A stretch of DNA of 64,000 bases from Saprospiraceae bacterium (GTDB taxonomy: Bacteria > Bacteroidota > Bacteroidia > Chitinophagales > Saprospiraceae). The position numbers and the translations under genes are program-made. The DNA lies in NCBI GenBank assembly GCA_020628645.1, contig JAHDES010000006.1, positions 62,001 through 126,000 on the forward strand, read 5' to 3'. The notes below the pieces were generated by a model that had not been told where the DNA came from, searched no databases, and saw only the letters and a program-made list of their open reading frames with translations. Below are positions 19,650-29,505 of the stretch, one piece after another; the stretch's first letter is position 1, and every line of letters starts with the position of its first letter.

Positions 19650-20225
19650 TTAGATCTTTATTTTAACGGCTTTTTGTTTTATAGGAGGGAAATAAGATTT
19701 TTCATCATTTGACAAAACTCTTAAATTTACACTATGAACTCCTTCACCAATTTTGGCTACAGGTACTTTGGCAGTATAACCACTTTTTAATAAATCTGGA
19801 TTATTATTCTTTTTTACTAAACCAGGTTTTTCAGAACCATATTTAGCAGGGAAAATTTTATTGCCTATTTCCAAATAAACAGCACCAGCAGGTTTATTTG
19901 CAACTTTATCATAGGCCCATCCTGATACAACCACGAACTTATCTTTAATTTCTAGGGGAGTGGACTTATTTACACTCTGTTTATTAATTTTACCAATAGT
20001 ATATGAGGTGCTCGTTTTAAGACGATTTAATTGCTTGAAATTTGGAAGTTTTTTTCCTTGCTTGTTTTTCTTTTTGAGCTGAGTTTTTTTAGTTGCAGCT
20101 TTAGCGATTTTCTTTGCAGGGGTCGTCGTAGCGGTAGTTTTACTAGAATCACTCTTACATGAGCTTAATGAAATAGATAATATCAAAGTGAAGAAAAATA
20201 AAATTGATAAATTAGAAATTTTCAT
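19650..20225 (-). CDS. Lipoprotein with GWA-type beta domain
   Basis: A 191-residue predicted lipoprotein. The N-terminus has a hydrophobic signal and lipobox ending SISLSSC (Cys near residue 23), then a Thr/Ala/Lys-rich linker. The C-terminal about 100 residues contain VSGWAYDKVANKPAGAVYLEIGN and later PDLLKSGYTAKVPVAKIGEG. The same small beta-domain pattern occurs in the next two upstream genes (the 383- and 2106-residue proteins). This domain often accompanies glycan-modifying enzymes; its ligand is unknown to me. The gene lies 26 bases after the sulfotransferase in the same direction. An envelope role in the same pathway is inferred. Confidence 0.7.
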   Translation of the reverse strand: MKISNLSILFFFTLILSISLSSCKSDSSKTTATTTPAKKIAKAATKKTQLKKKNKQGKKLPNFKQLNRLKTSTSYTIGKINKQSVNKSTPLEIKDKFVVVSGWAYDKVANKPAGAVYLEIGNKIFPAKYGSEKPGLVKKNNNPDLLKSGYTAKVPVAKIGEGVHSVNLRVLSNDEKSYFPPIKQKAVKIKI

Positions 20226-20251
20226 TATATCGATTTTTACAAGATGAATAG

Positions 20252-21403
20252 TTAATAGAATAATTTTTTCATATACTCGGATCCCTCATTAGCAGGAAGC
20301 TTTGTTACAGGAGTAAGGTTCCAATCATTAGGATCATAATTTAATTTTTCTAGCAAAGGATTTAATAAAGGACTGAAATGTTCAACATCTTCTTGATTAA
20401 ACCACCTGCGCCAATTTCCATATTTTTTTGTTCGAACCACTCTATTTAAATGAGTTGGAACTTTAGATGTATCCTCTTTATTAATTTTTATATTTAGATA
20501 CTGTTCAAGGGCTGTAAATTCCTTATCGACAAAGTTTTCATATTTTAGTTTGAACCAATCATCAGGTAACTCATCTAATTGAGATGTCAAACGATCTATC
20601 CATTTATGATAAATGCCATTTGTAAAGTTAGTCCGAAATTCAAAAATTTTATGTAAAGGAATTTCATCAGGATTTTGTTCTTTTTTTTCTACCTGTTTTA
20701 AAGCCAATTTAAATAATTCTGGATTAGGATTATGATCTTTGTACCAAAAGTAAAAAAATTCGCTAATCATCCAATCTCTTGGGTCACGATATATCCAAAT
20801 TTTTTTATTGTAAAAGTTAGAAATGGACTTTAGCTTATTAGGCAAAGAAGGGAAAAAAAGCGATTTGGTAACAACAGTTTTGTTAGTTTTGATAACCTTT
20901 CTATGAAAGTCAATGTCTGATAAACCATGATTACCTTTAGGTTCAAAGAACACTTCTTTCTCTTTAAATAAATCTCCTAAAGTATAGGTCAAAATAGAAG
21001 TACCACTTTTGGGAAGCCCCACAAGAAGTATCTTGTAAATTTCTTGTTCAAGTTGGTTTTGAACAATATTTTTAGATTCCTTTAAAAAACCTTCCTGACA
21101 AAATGATTTTGGGCTATTGTTGATTTCTTTTTTTGAGTCGTTATCTACAAATATATTAACGATATTCTCTTTGTCATAAATCATAATACCTTCAGGTATA
21201 TCTATTTCAAACCCACAATGCCCATCGGGATGAATTTCCTTAGTGAGAATGTCTTTTCTAAACTTATTGGCTTTAACTTTCTTAATCAATTTATCATTGA
21301 CGATTAAAGAAACTTCTACAGGAGATGAATCAGAAAGATTCATTGCCCATCCTCTAGCTACATAGTCGCTAATAAAATCAAAGTTGCCTTTGTAGTTATT
21401 CAT
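20252..21403 (-). CDS. GWA-type beta domain fused to sulfotransferase
   Basis: A 383-residue fusion. Residues 1-75 carry the GWA-type domain (YVARGWAMNLSDSSPVEVSL, then GHCGFEIDIPEG). From about residue 115 follows a sulfotransferase with PAPS loop ILLVGLPKSGTSILTYTLG, 3'-phosphate strand IWIYRDPRDWMISEFF, and a final KKYGNWRRWFNQEDVEHF that matches the family's C-terminal GxWRxxF element. The start ATG overlaps the stop of the giant upstream gene by one base (TAATG), so translation is coupled to it. It probably sulfates the product of the giant glycosyltransferase. Confidence 0.85.
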   Translation of the reverse strand: MNNYKGNFDFISDYVARGWAMNLSDSSPVEVSLIVNDKLIKKVKANKFRKDILTKEIHPDGHCGFEIDIPEGIMIYDKENIVNIFVDNDSKKEINNSPKSFCQEGFLKESKNIVQNQLEQEIYKILLVGLPKSGTSILTYTLGDLFKEKEVFFEPKGNHGLSDIDFHRKVIKTNKTVVTKSLFFPSLPNKLKSISNFYNKKIWIYRDPRDWMISEFFYFWYKDHNPNPELFKLALKQVEKKEQNPDEIPLHKIFEFRTNFTNGIYHKWIDRLTSQLDELPDDWFKLKYENFVDKEFTALEQYLNIKINKEDTSKVPTHLNRVVRTKKYGNWRRWFNQEDVEHFSPLLNPLLEKLNYDPNDWNLTPVTKLPANEGSEYMKKLFY

Positions 21404-24400
21404 TATAGTAGTAATTTATGGTATTTTTCGATCATCTCTTCATACGTATTGATTAGTTCGTATACGTAGGGAGCATTTTTAGTAAATAATTTTCGTTTAT
21501 CAACATCAACGGATAATTCCATGGTATGTTTAGCTAATTGTTCAATATCTCCAGGCATATAAAACAATCCATTGATGTGCTCAATGACTTGTTCTACAAT
21601 TCCGAAAATAGGGGTTGTAATAATCGGTAGTTGGAATAACATTGCTTCCAAAATGACACGAGGATAAGATTCATTATACGAAGAACAAACAAAAATATCG
21701 GCAGCGATATAATATTGTTCAACCTCTTTAGTTTCTCCAATGATAATAAAATAATCCTCCGTTTGGGATTCGGCAATGACAGTATTGATTTGGGCTAAAT
21801 ATTCACCTGTAATACCTTCATCACGAGCACCTACTAGTAAAAATTTTGCATGTGTCATGCCTTTTTGAATACATTCAACAGCGGCTTTTACAAAATCTAG
21901 CTGCCCTTTTCGTGCGCATACCGTTCCTAAATTAAGGAATAAAACCTCATCTTCTTTTACGCCAATTTTTTCTTTATATGAAACCTGTAAATTCAACTTT
22001 TGCTCTACAGACTCAAATCGTTCTGGTCGTAAGCCATTGTTAATAACAATAGAAGATTGGCGCACATCAAAGTTTTGGAAAATACGCTCTGTAGCTTTTG
22101 CTACAAAAACAAGAGCATAGGCAGTATTGAAGCTTTCGTAGGCTTTCGCCTGTAATGCAGTAGGTAGATAGGTGTAAAAATCCTGAGGTGAGCTACTTTC
22201 ATGTATTCCCCACAAGCTTCTAATTCCTGCTTTTTGACACGCTTCATGTATAAAAAAAGTAACTAAGGTATTTGCATAAACTCTAGCATATCCTTTTTCT
22301 TGCATCCATGCACTAAACTGTGTAATTGCATCTTCATAAGTTTGACGTAAATGGAGCGCTAATGTCACGGGATCCTCAAAGATATACACATCTAGTCCCA
22401 AATCCAAATAAGCTTGTTTGAGTGGTCCATCTACAGGGGAATAAATATCAATTTGATATTGATCCTCTTTTGCTAATAAGCCTTCCACAATTTCTAACAT
22501 TTGTAAAGGGGCTCCTTCAAAATTAAGATTATGGGTAACCACTAAAAGTTTTATGGTTTGACTACGATAAGCTAGTGTAGAAAGTGGATTAATAGCGAAA
22601 AGCTGACGCTTTGATAGGTTTTTATTATAATAGGGATCTTCAAAATGCTTCCATTTTCGTTTGAAAAGGGCAACTTCTTCAATATGTAGGGTGTTTTTTC
22701 GACTTTTGCTCTCATAATGATACAATTGAGCCTGGGCAGCATACACTACTCTATAACCTTTCTCAACTACCCGAAGACATAAATCCACATCATTATAAGC
22801 TAGACCAAATTGTTCTTCATCCAATCCATTGATAGAATTATATAATTGGAGTGGCATTAATAAACAAGCTGCTGTAACTACGGCATAATTACAAGATACG
22901 GCGGCCGTAAAGAAATAGCCGTTGGCATCGGCAGGGAAATTTTTATAAGCATGATCGGGTAAATTATCATAGCCATGTGGATAAAGACCATTGATGACTC
23001 CAGCATGCTGGATGGTATCGTCAGGATATAATAATTTGGCTCCTACAATGCCCACCCCATCTAATTGGGCAAAACCAACCATTTGAGATAACCAATCAGG
23101 TGAGATAACTTCAATATCATCATTCAGTAATAATACATAGTCTCCTTTTGCTTTTTTAATAGCTTGATTATTGATATAGGAATAGGAAAAACGTTCGCCC
23201 TTATTAGGAATAGTAAGAACTTTGATTTGAGGCTTACGTTTTATTTTTTGAAGATATTTTAAGGTTTTTTTATCCGTAGATGCGTTATCTGCAATGATGA
23301 TTTCATAGCGTTTATAAGTTGTTTTTCTAATACTATCAATACAAGTTTTTAAGGTGTCATAATGATTTTTGGAAGGAATAATAATACTGACTAAAGGCCC
23401 ACTGTCAGACCAATTTAGATGATTTAATCCTAAACCTTGCAGTCGAGCAAAGTTAGGATGGAATGCTATAGCAGGAATATCATTTCGTTCTAAATAAGCT
23501 TGTAGGGCTCCTGTACATTTATCGAAAAATTTAAAATTATCGCTTTTTGCATCCCCTTGTGCTGCTATTGATCCTTCTAAGGCACGCCAATGATAAAGTA
23601 CTTTGGGTATATGATGCACTTTCTGACTTTGTTCAACGATTCGTAAAATGAAATCATAATCTTGTGCTCCATCAAAAGCAGTACGTAAGCCACCTACTTT
23701 ATCAACTATTGTTTTACGAACACAAAGCAGGTGATTAAAATAATTAAAAGAAAGTAATAATTCAGGAGACCAATCAGGTTTGAAAAATGGATTATACCGT
23801 TTTCCTTCTTCTGAAACCTTATCTTCATCTGTATAAAGAATATCAATATCAGGATTTTGATTAAGTGCCGCCACAATTTCATAGAAGGCGTGTTCTGCTA
23901 ACTCATCATCATTATCCATAAAAGCAATATACTCTCCAGTAGCAATAGATAAAGCACTATTGGTAGCAGCAGAAATATTGCCATTTTCTTTTCGATAGAA
24001 AACTTTGATTCGATCATCAGATGCCTCCATTTGTTGTAAAAATGGAACAACATGTGGCTTTGGAGAAGCATCATCTGCTAGGCAGATTTCCCAATTATCA
24101 TATAATTGATTTTTAATAGAATCTATTGCTATTTGTAGCCATTTTTCAGCGACATTATAAACAGGGATAACGATACTAATGAGAGGACGATAATCAAACT
24201 TAGCTTGCTGATCTCTTATTAATTGTCGCATTTGATCGTTGAGGGAATTGTTTTCAATCCATACCTCATAAGTTTCGCGAATGTGCAGGTTGCGGAGTGC
24301 TTCTGGTAATTGTTGTACAGCTACTTGTCGTTCTTGTATTGCACCATTTTTATCAATTACTTTTACAGTAACTTCTTGCAATTCATCAATCGAAAATTCA

Positions 24401-27400
24401 AATACATAACCTGCTTCTTTTTCATAATTATAAGCAGGAAATGCTTCTTTCACATCTTTACGGTGAATGCCAATTAACGCTTCTCCTAATTTTTTATTTT
24501 TATTCCAAATTTCTATATTTTGAATTGCTTGTTTCGCTATAGCCCAACCAGAAATCCTGATTTGTGATTTTTTAATAAAACCTACATATTCGATATGTAA
24601 TATAATGGAAGCTTGTTCTGTAGAAGGTGCTGCTTCCTCTTGTTGTTGAGATTGTTCCTCTTGTTGTTGAGATTGTTCCTCTTGTTGTTGAGATTGTTCC
24701 TCTTGTTGAAGCTGTTCTATATCATCATGGATATTCTCAGAAGGAATATTGGCTTGTTGTTGAGAAGAAGTATCTTCTGGTGGAAGAGTAGATGACTCAG
24801 TTTGTTGGGGTTTAGCCAATAATTGTTCTTGTACACTTTTAATTGGATCAGGTGAAGGAGTATTAACAACATTTGAAGTATTTGGAGGAAGGGCATTAGC
24901 AGTAGCTAATGTAGGTGTTTTGGATTTGCTATTAATTAAAGCCTTAAAGTTGGTTAAAATAGTAGTGGTATCTTCTGTACGTAGAGCTTTTATTAGAGTA
25001 CGGAAATTTTTGAGATTGAGATGTTTTAAAAAGCTAAAAGGACGTTGTATAGCGACTAAGAAAAAAGATAAATATAAGCTGAATCTAGATCTACCCGTAA
25101 CTTTTTTGGGGAATAGGTCATAAGTAAATCGAAAAGGAGCTGTGATGAATTGCCCTATTCGATAACTCATTGAATTGGTAACATTAAATAGGCTAGTATT
25201 TTTGTGGCTCAATTCTTCTTTTTGCAATTCAATTAAACTGTAATTTTCTCCGTGGCGAACATTTAATTCATGTATTTGATTTTGGTAATCTTTTAATTTT
25301 TGATAAATATTTTGTTGTTCATTTTGGTATGCTTTTATGGAATCATTCAGGTGTGTTTTGCGATCATTGAGTGCAACAATTTCATGTTTTTGCTGCTCTT
25401 TTATGGTATTTAGCGTTGCAATTTCATGTTTAGTCCGTAGGTGTTCTTGTTTAATGGTTAAAATATCGGATTGAAGGGATTGTGTAAATTGCTGCTTAGT
25501 GTCGACTTTTTGAAGCAAATTCATGATTCGCTCTTCAAAGGAGACAATATGCTGTTGTTGTTCTAATATGACCGTCTCTTTTTGATGATGAAGTTCTTTA
25601 AGTCTTGCTATTTCTGCGACACCTAGATCGATTTGTTGTTGATAATGATCAAAGTTATTTTGTAAAAGTTGATGATTATGTATTTGTTGAGAAAGATTTT
25701 GTTGAGATTCAGAAAGTAGTTGTTTTTTTTCCTCTAGTGCTTTCTTCAGCAGCTTAATTTCATCATTAGCGTTAGATTTTAAATTAGACAATTGAAGATT
25801 CTTTTCTTCTATTTCTTGTATTAAATACTGAATTTTATCATCTAGATTTAATTGAACCTGTTTTGCTTTTTCTAACTGAAGCGTTGATTGCTGAATATTT
25901 GTTTCATGTTGAAGTAGTTTATCGTTTAATTGTTGAATATGAAGTTGATCCTCTTTTTGATTTAATTTAAACTGTTGAATTGTATCTTTATTTTTGGCGA
26001 GTTTTCTCGTGTATGATTTTTCAGTTTGATACAATTGCTCCATTTTTTTTGATAGCGCATCAAGATTGGATTGCTTTATGCTCAAATCATGTTCTAATTT
26101 TTTTGCATACAAATGGGTTTCATGTTTTTCTGATTTAAGTTTTGAATAAGCATCTTGTGCATCAACCAATTTACGTTCAAGTCGTTTTCTATCAGTTGTG
26201 ATTTCTTCGATTTCTTTACGATAATCTTCAAGTTGAGCTCTTCGATTTGCGGTAATTTTTTGTTCATCAAGAAGGTTTTCTTTAATGGAATCTCTTAGTG
26301 TATACAACATATCCAAAGTAGATCTTACTTCTTGTAATTCACTACTAAGAGCATTCGTTTGCGAAAAAAAATCTTGTTCTAACTCTTTAAGATTTTCTTC
26401 AAATTTTTGTTTCTCTTTAATTAATTCGCCTTCTGTAGATTTTATTTTTTTATGTAGAAAAACAAAATCTTCTTTGGGGATAATCTTATACCGTTCTAAG
26501 TACGTACTTAATTCACCTATTCCATTCTTTTCAATTTGTCTGTAACGTAACTTAATGATAAGTTGATGAATCGAATCAGAACTTCCTTTGAAATACATTT
26601 GTGAATCAAAGGTTAAGAAAATAAATTGTCCTGAAGGTAATGGTATGCCATTATGCTGATCAATTTCAAGATGCTGTACTTCTCCTTTTTTTATTTCTAC
26701 CCTTACTTCTTCTATTTGGACTTGAACTGGAATAGTTGCAGGATCAAATCGAAAAGATTTTATTCGTGAATCAGCTGGAAGTTCACTTAGATCAAAGACA
26801 AATTCCTCATGCTCCATATTTACACGTTGCACGATGGATTCAGTTTCATTAAATCCTTTGCCTGTATCGTAAAAAAGTTGTGCTTCAAAGATAGATTCGG
26901 CTCGATCTTTTAAATCAAATATACTATTGCCACTATAAAACTCTTTACGAAGTCGATCAATAGCGGCCGTATCTTGAATAAATTGGAAATTCTGATAGGC
27001 CAGCTTTACTATAGAATATTGAATATCATCATCACTACTATGATGATGTACCACTTTAGTATCAATAAAGTTTTCTACTTTTTGAACGATATTTCTACGT
27101 CTAAAAATAGAAGTCTTTATATCTAGTACTTGTAGGCTGTTTTTTAATAAACCGATAGGATTTTCTAATAAATCTTTGAAATCAAAGATTACTCTATCGT
27201 AAGGGCGTGTATTCTTTTCGGCTTTGAAAATATGATTTAAATAAAGTTGATACGATTTTTTGAACGAAAATAAATCACGTTGATGTAAGGACTGAGCAAC
27301 ATCTTCAGGATTACGGATAACGAAGATAAATTTGGGTTGTATTTTTGCTTGTGTACAACAGTATAACCAAATAGGAAGCGTTATACAAAATCTAGGATCT

Positions 27401-27723
27401 TTGAATGCAACGAACTCATGTTCTTTAGTCGATTGGATAATGTAAGCCTTGATGACCTGTACAATTTCTGTATCTATAAAGTCATTTACATTGATAAAAG
27501 CGTTTTGATCATCCCAATTAAAACCAGCTAATTTGAGAATTTGATTATTCCAAGCAACTATTTTGTTTTCTTCAAAATATCCATACGGGTTGTCATCACT
27601 TTTAGCCATTAGACTGTCTCCCAAAAAGAAGCCAAGATGATAAAGTGAACCAGCTACAGCAGAAGTACCACTTCTGTGCATACCTAAAATAAAAACACAT
27701 TCTTTTGATGTACCCTTACTCAT
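21403..27723 (-). CDS. Giant sulfotransferase / coiled-coil / GT2-GT2-GT4 protein
   Basis: A 2106-residue multidomain protein. In order: a sulfotransferase-like domain (residues about 10-220; P-loop FILGMHRSGTSAVAGSL, strand FIFVIRNPEDVAQSL); a beta-rich segment (about 300-400); a coiled coil rich in Lys, Glu and Gln (about 405-840); a basic aromatic segment (SMSYRIGQFITAPFRF); a Pro/Gln/Glu linker with a 7-residue repeat (about 1000-1035); a GWA-type domain (about 1041-1130); a first GT2 domain (from about 1175; AFMDNDDE as DxD); a second GT2 domain (about 1440-1680; LLLNDDIEV); and a GT4 domain (about 1726-2106; GTVCARKGQLDFVKA, CSSYNESYPRVILEAM). No membrane segment is clear. Such chains build repeated glycan units in the cytoplasm. 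A protein this large could be an assembly error, but the frame is open throughout and all domains look intact. Confidence 0.92.
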   Translation of the reverse strand: MSKGTSKECVFILGMHRSGTSAVAGSLYHLGFFLGDSLMAKSDDNPYGYFEENKIVAWNNQILKLAGFNWDDQNAFINVNDFIDTEIVQVIKAYIIQSTKEHEFVAFKDPRFCITLPIWLYCCTQAKIQPKFIFVIRNPEDVAQSLHQRDLFSFKKSYQLYLNHIFKAEKNTRPYDRVIFDFKDLLENPIGLLKNSLQVLDIKTSIFRRRNIVQKVENFIDTKVVHHHSSDDDIQYSIVKLAYQNFQFIQDTAAIDRLRKEFYSGNSIFDLKDRAESIFEAQLFYDTGKGFNETESIVQRVNMEHEEFVFDLSELPADSRIKSFRFDPATIPVQVQIEEVRVEIKKGEVQHLEIDQHNGIPLPSGQFIFLTFDSQMYFKGSSDSIHQLIIKLRYRQIEKNGIGELSTYLERYKIIPKEDFVFLHKKIKSTEGELIKEKQKFEENLKELEQDFFSQTNALSSELQEVRSTLDMLYTLRDSIKENLLDEQKITANRRAQLEDYRKEIEEITTDRKRLERKLVDAQDAYSKLKSEKHETHLYAKKLEHDLSIKQSNLDALSKKMEQLYQTEKSYTRKLAKNKDTIQQFKLNQKEDQLHIQQLNDKLLQHETNIQQSTLQLEKAKQVQLNLDDKIQYLIQEIEEKNLQLSNLKSNANDEIKLLKKALEEKKQLLSESQQNLSQQIHNHQLLQNNFDHYQQQIDLGVAEIARLKELHHQKETVILEQQQHIVSFEERIMNLLQKVDTKQQFTQSLQSDILTIKQEHLRTKHEIATLNTIKEQQKHEIVALNDRKTHLNDSIKAYQNEQQNIYQKLKDYQNQIHELNVRHGENYSLIELQKEELSHKNTSLFNVTNSMSYRIGQFITAPFRFTYDLFPKKVTGRSRFSLYLSFFLVAIQRPFSFLKHLNLKNFRTLIKALRTEDTTTILTNFKALINSKSKTPTLATANALPPNTSNVVNTPSPDPIKSVQEQLLAKPQQTESSTLPPEDTSSQQQANIPSENIHDDIEQLQQEEQSQQQEEQSQQQEEQSQQQEEAAPSTEQASIILHIEYVGFIKKSQIRISGWAIAKQAIQNIEIWNKNKKLGEALIGIHRKDVKEAFPAYNYEKEAGYVFEFSIDELQEVTVKVIDKNGAIQERQVAVQQLPEALRNLHIRETYEVWIENNSLNDQMRQLIRDQQAKFDYRPLISIVIPVYNVAEKWLQIAIDSIKNQLYDNWEICLADDASPKPHVVPFLQQMEASDDRIKVFYRKENGNISAATNSALSIATGEYIAFMDNDDELAEHAFYEIVAALNQNPDIDILYTDEDKVSEEGKRYNPFFKPDWSPELLLSFNYFNHLLCVRKTIVDKVGGLRTAFDGAQDYDFILRIVEQSQKVHHIPKVLYHWRALEGSIAAQGDAKSDNFKFFDKCTGALQAYLERNDIPAIAFHPNFARLQGLGLNHLNWSDSGPLVSIIIPSKNHYDTLKTCIDSIRKTTYKRYEIIIADNASTDKKTLKYLQKIKRKPQIKVLTIPNKGERFSYSYINNQAIKKAKGDYVLLLNDDIEVISPDWLSQMVGFAQLDGVGIVGAKLLYPDDTIQHAGVINGLYPHGYDNLPDHAYKNFPADANGYFFTAAVSCNYAVVTAACLLMPLQLYNSINGLDEEQFGLAYNDVDLCLRVVEKGYRVVYAAQAQLYHYESKSRKNTLHIEEVALFKRKWKHFEDPYYNKNLSKRQLFAINPLSTLAYRSQTIKLLVVTHNLNFEGAPLQMLEIVEGLLAKEDQYQIDIYSPVDGPLKQAYLDLGLDVYIFEDPVTLALHLRQTYEDAITQFSAWMQEKGYARVYANTLVTFFIHEACQKAGIRSLWGIHESSSPQDFYTYLPTALQAKAYESFNTAYALVFVAKATERIFQNFDVRQSSIVINNGLRPERFESVEQKLNLQVSYKEKIGVKEDEVLFLNLGTVCARKGQLDFVKAAVECIQKGMTHAKFLLVGARDEGITGEYLAQINTVIAESQTEDYFIIIGETKEVEQYYIAADIFVCSSYNESYPRVILEAMLFQLPIITTPIFGIVEQVIEHINGLFYMPGDIEQLAKHTMELSVDVDKRKLFTKNAPYVYELINTYEEMIEKYHKLLL
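24636..24708 (-). repeat. 21-bp in-frame minisatellite
   Basis: Three perfect 21-bp units plus a 10-base partial unit lie inside the giant glycosyltransferase gene and encode the 7-residue repeat EEQSQQQ in the linker before the GWA domain. Unit length is a multiple of three, so slippage would change linker length without a frameshift. Confidence 0.9.
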
Positions 27724-27786
27724 ATTTGGGTAGTTAAATAAGTACTGTTAAAAAATATTAGAATGACCTATAGTTCTCTTCCAATC

Positions 27787-28539
27787 TTATTTCTTTGTTG
27801 GTGGATATAGTCTTCTATATTCCTGAATAATTGTATCGGCAGTACCGATTTGATGTGCTTTCCCTTTATTCAATAATAATACACGATCGCAATGTTGCGC
27901 AATTGTTCTCAATTGATGACTGACGTGAATGATCGTACGTCCATCTAATAATACATTTTTAAAAATTTCTTCCGATTTTTCTTTAAAAGAAACATCTCCA
28001 ACACCACCAAAAAACTCGTCCATTAAAAAAATATCAGCTTCAGCATGAACAGCAATAGCAAATGCAAGGCGACTTCGCATTCCACTAGAGTAGAATTTTA
28101 CGGGGGTTTCTACAAAATTTTCTAACTCAGCAAATTGTATGATGTCATCGAAGATCGAGCCAATTTTTTTAAATGTAAGTCCTAATATGGAGGCATTAAC
28201 ATAGATGTTTTCTTTGGCAGATAATTGAGGATCGAAACCCATACCTAAAGCAAGACGGATAATCTTTCCTTTTACGTTTATTTTTCCTCCTTTATTGGGA
28301 GGAAAAGCTCCCATGATAAGTTTGAGTAAAGTAGATTTACCACTTCCATTTTTTCCAATAATACCAAAAAATTCCCCTCTTTTTATTTCTAAATTAATAT
28401 TCTCCAAGGCATGAATTTCACGTTTAGGATTTGATTTAAAGATATTAAGTACGCGATCACGAATAGAGTCATTCGATGCTTCACGTATGAAAAATGTTTT
28501 AGATATATTTTCTAGTCGTATGACTGTTTCTGCACTCAC
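27787..28539 (-). CDS. Polysaccharide ABC exporter ATPase (Wzt/KpsT-type)
   Basis: A 250-residue ABC ATPase. Walker A is GIIGKNGSGKSTLLKLIMG, the signature region is VKFYSSGMRSRLAFAIAVH, Walker B is ADIFLMDEFFGGVGD, and the H-loop is IIHVSHQLR. The SSGM signature and the VGD after Walker B are typical of capsule and O-antigen ATPases. It ends soon after the nucleotide-binding domain, so it lacks the C-terminal carbohydrate-binding domain of longer Wzt proteins; substrate choice must lie elsewhere. It follows the permease gene with 13 bases between and energises glycan export. Confidence 0.92.
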   Translation of the reverse strand: MSAETVIRLENISKTFFIREASNDSIRDRVLNIFKSNPKREIHALENINLEIKRGEFFGIIGKNGSGKSTLLKLIMGAFPPNKGGKINVKGKIIRLALGMGFDPQLSAKENIYVNASILGLTFKKIGSIFDDIIQFAELENFVETPVKFYSSGMRSRLAFAIAVHAEADIFLMDEFFGGVGDVSFKEKSEEIFKNVLLDGRTIIHVSHQLRTIAQHCDRVLLLNKGKAHQIGTADTIIQEYRRLYPPTKK

Positions 28540-28552
28540 AAGTAATAAGATG

Positions 28553-29350
28553 TTAATATTTTTCGGCAGCTACATGTGAATATCGTTTAAATAGAAAAAC
28601 ACTAAGTAGTAAGAAACCGAATGCATAAGCTAAATCAAAAAAATATAAATAATAATCAGGCGGACTAGCATTCAGTGTAGTTAGTCGTGTATTGATTATG
28701 ATTCCTGAAACAGGATTTAGATAAAAGATAAAATGATATCTTTCTGGTATTTGAGCTGGGGTATAAATGATTGGGGTCAACCAAAAGCCTAGTAACATCG
28801 CCATATCCCAAAGATGTACAATATCCTTAAAATAGATATGAATGGTAGATAACAATATTGTTACTGCTAAGGCTAAAATAAAAATGTTTGATATTAATAT
28901 AGGAATATGAAGGATATTCCATGTGGGATTAATTCCTACAAAAATATAGACAATAATGTACGCCACAAAATTGAACAGAAAGCCCAAGAAAACACTAAAA
29001 ATGGCAGAATAGTATAAGTCTAATTTATTGAATTGAATATTTTCAATCAAATAGCGTTTTTGAGTGAGAATAGATAGTCCTTTTCGAGTAGATTCGGAAA
29101 AAAAAAGCCAGAAGATAAGTCCAGAAAATAAATAAAGCGCGAAATTCTCTGTTCGGCTTTGAAAAAGAATGGTGAAAGCAAAATAATATACGATAACCCG
29201 AAAAATCGGATTGAGCAATGCCCAGAAAAGCCCTAAACTATTATCATAATACCGTCTACGAAAATCGACTTGTGCCAATTTCCAAATACGCTCCAGCCGA
29301 TTATTCTCTGGAAGTCGTTCCAGTACGGGTCTCAAAAGTTGATTAAACAT
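28553..29350 (-). CDS. Polysaccharide ABC exporter permease (Wzm-type)
   Basis: A 265-residue inner-membrane protein with an ABC2-type fold. It begins with a cytoplasmic amphipathic stretch and LAQVDFRRRYYDNSLGLFWALLNP, typical of Wzm/KpsM proteins, followed by about six hydrophobic segments. I choose the ATG at 29350 (MFNQLLRP) rather than the TTG nine codons upstream, because the conserved region starts after it and the extra residues look like leader sequence. With the ATPase it would export the finished or lipid-linked glycan. Confidence 0.9.
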   Translation of the reverse strand: MFNQLLRPVLERLPENNRLERIWKLAQVDFRRRYYDNSLGLFWALLNPIFRVIVYYFAFTILFQSRTENFALYLFSGLIFWLFFSESTRKGLSILTQKRYLIENIQFNKLDLYYSAIFSVFLGFLFNFVAYIIVYIFVGINPTWNILHIPILISNIFILALAVTILLSTIHIYFKDIVHLWDMAMLLGFWLTPIIYTPAQIPERYHFIFYLNPVSGIIINTRLTTLNASPPDYYLYFFDLAYAFGFLLLSVFLFKRYSHVAAEKY

Positions 29351-29505
29351 ATTATGGGATTGCAATTTGCAGTACAAATATACATAATTTATTGTACACG
29401 AACTGTTTTAATTGCAGTAATCAGTTGAGTTTTTGTAATCAGTCTTTTTACATACGAATTTTCGGAAAGAGAGTTGTCTTAATAGAAAGTTTTATATAGA
29501 AAATT

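Noticed and set aside
24613-24795. Leucine-rich plus-strand frame
   Set aside because: It is the antisense of the Gln/Glu minisatellite in the giant glycosyltransferase gene.
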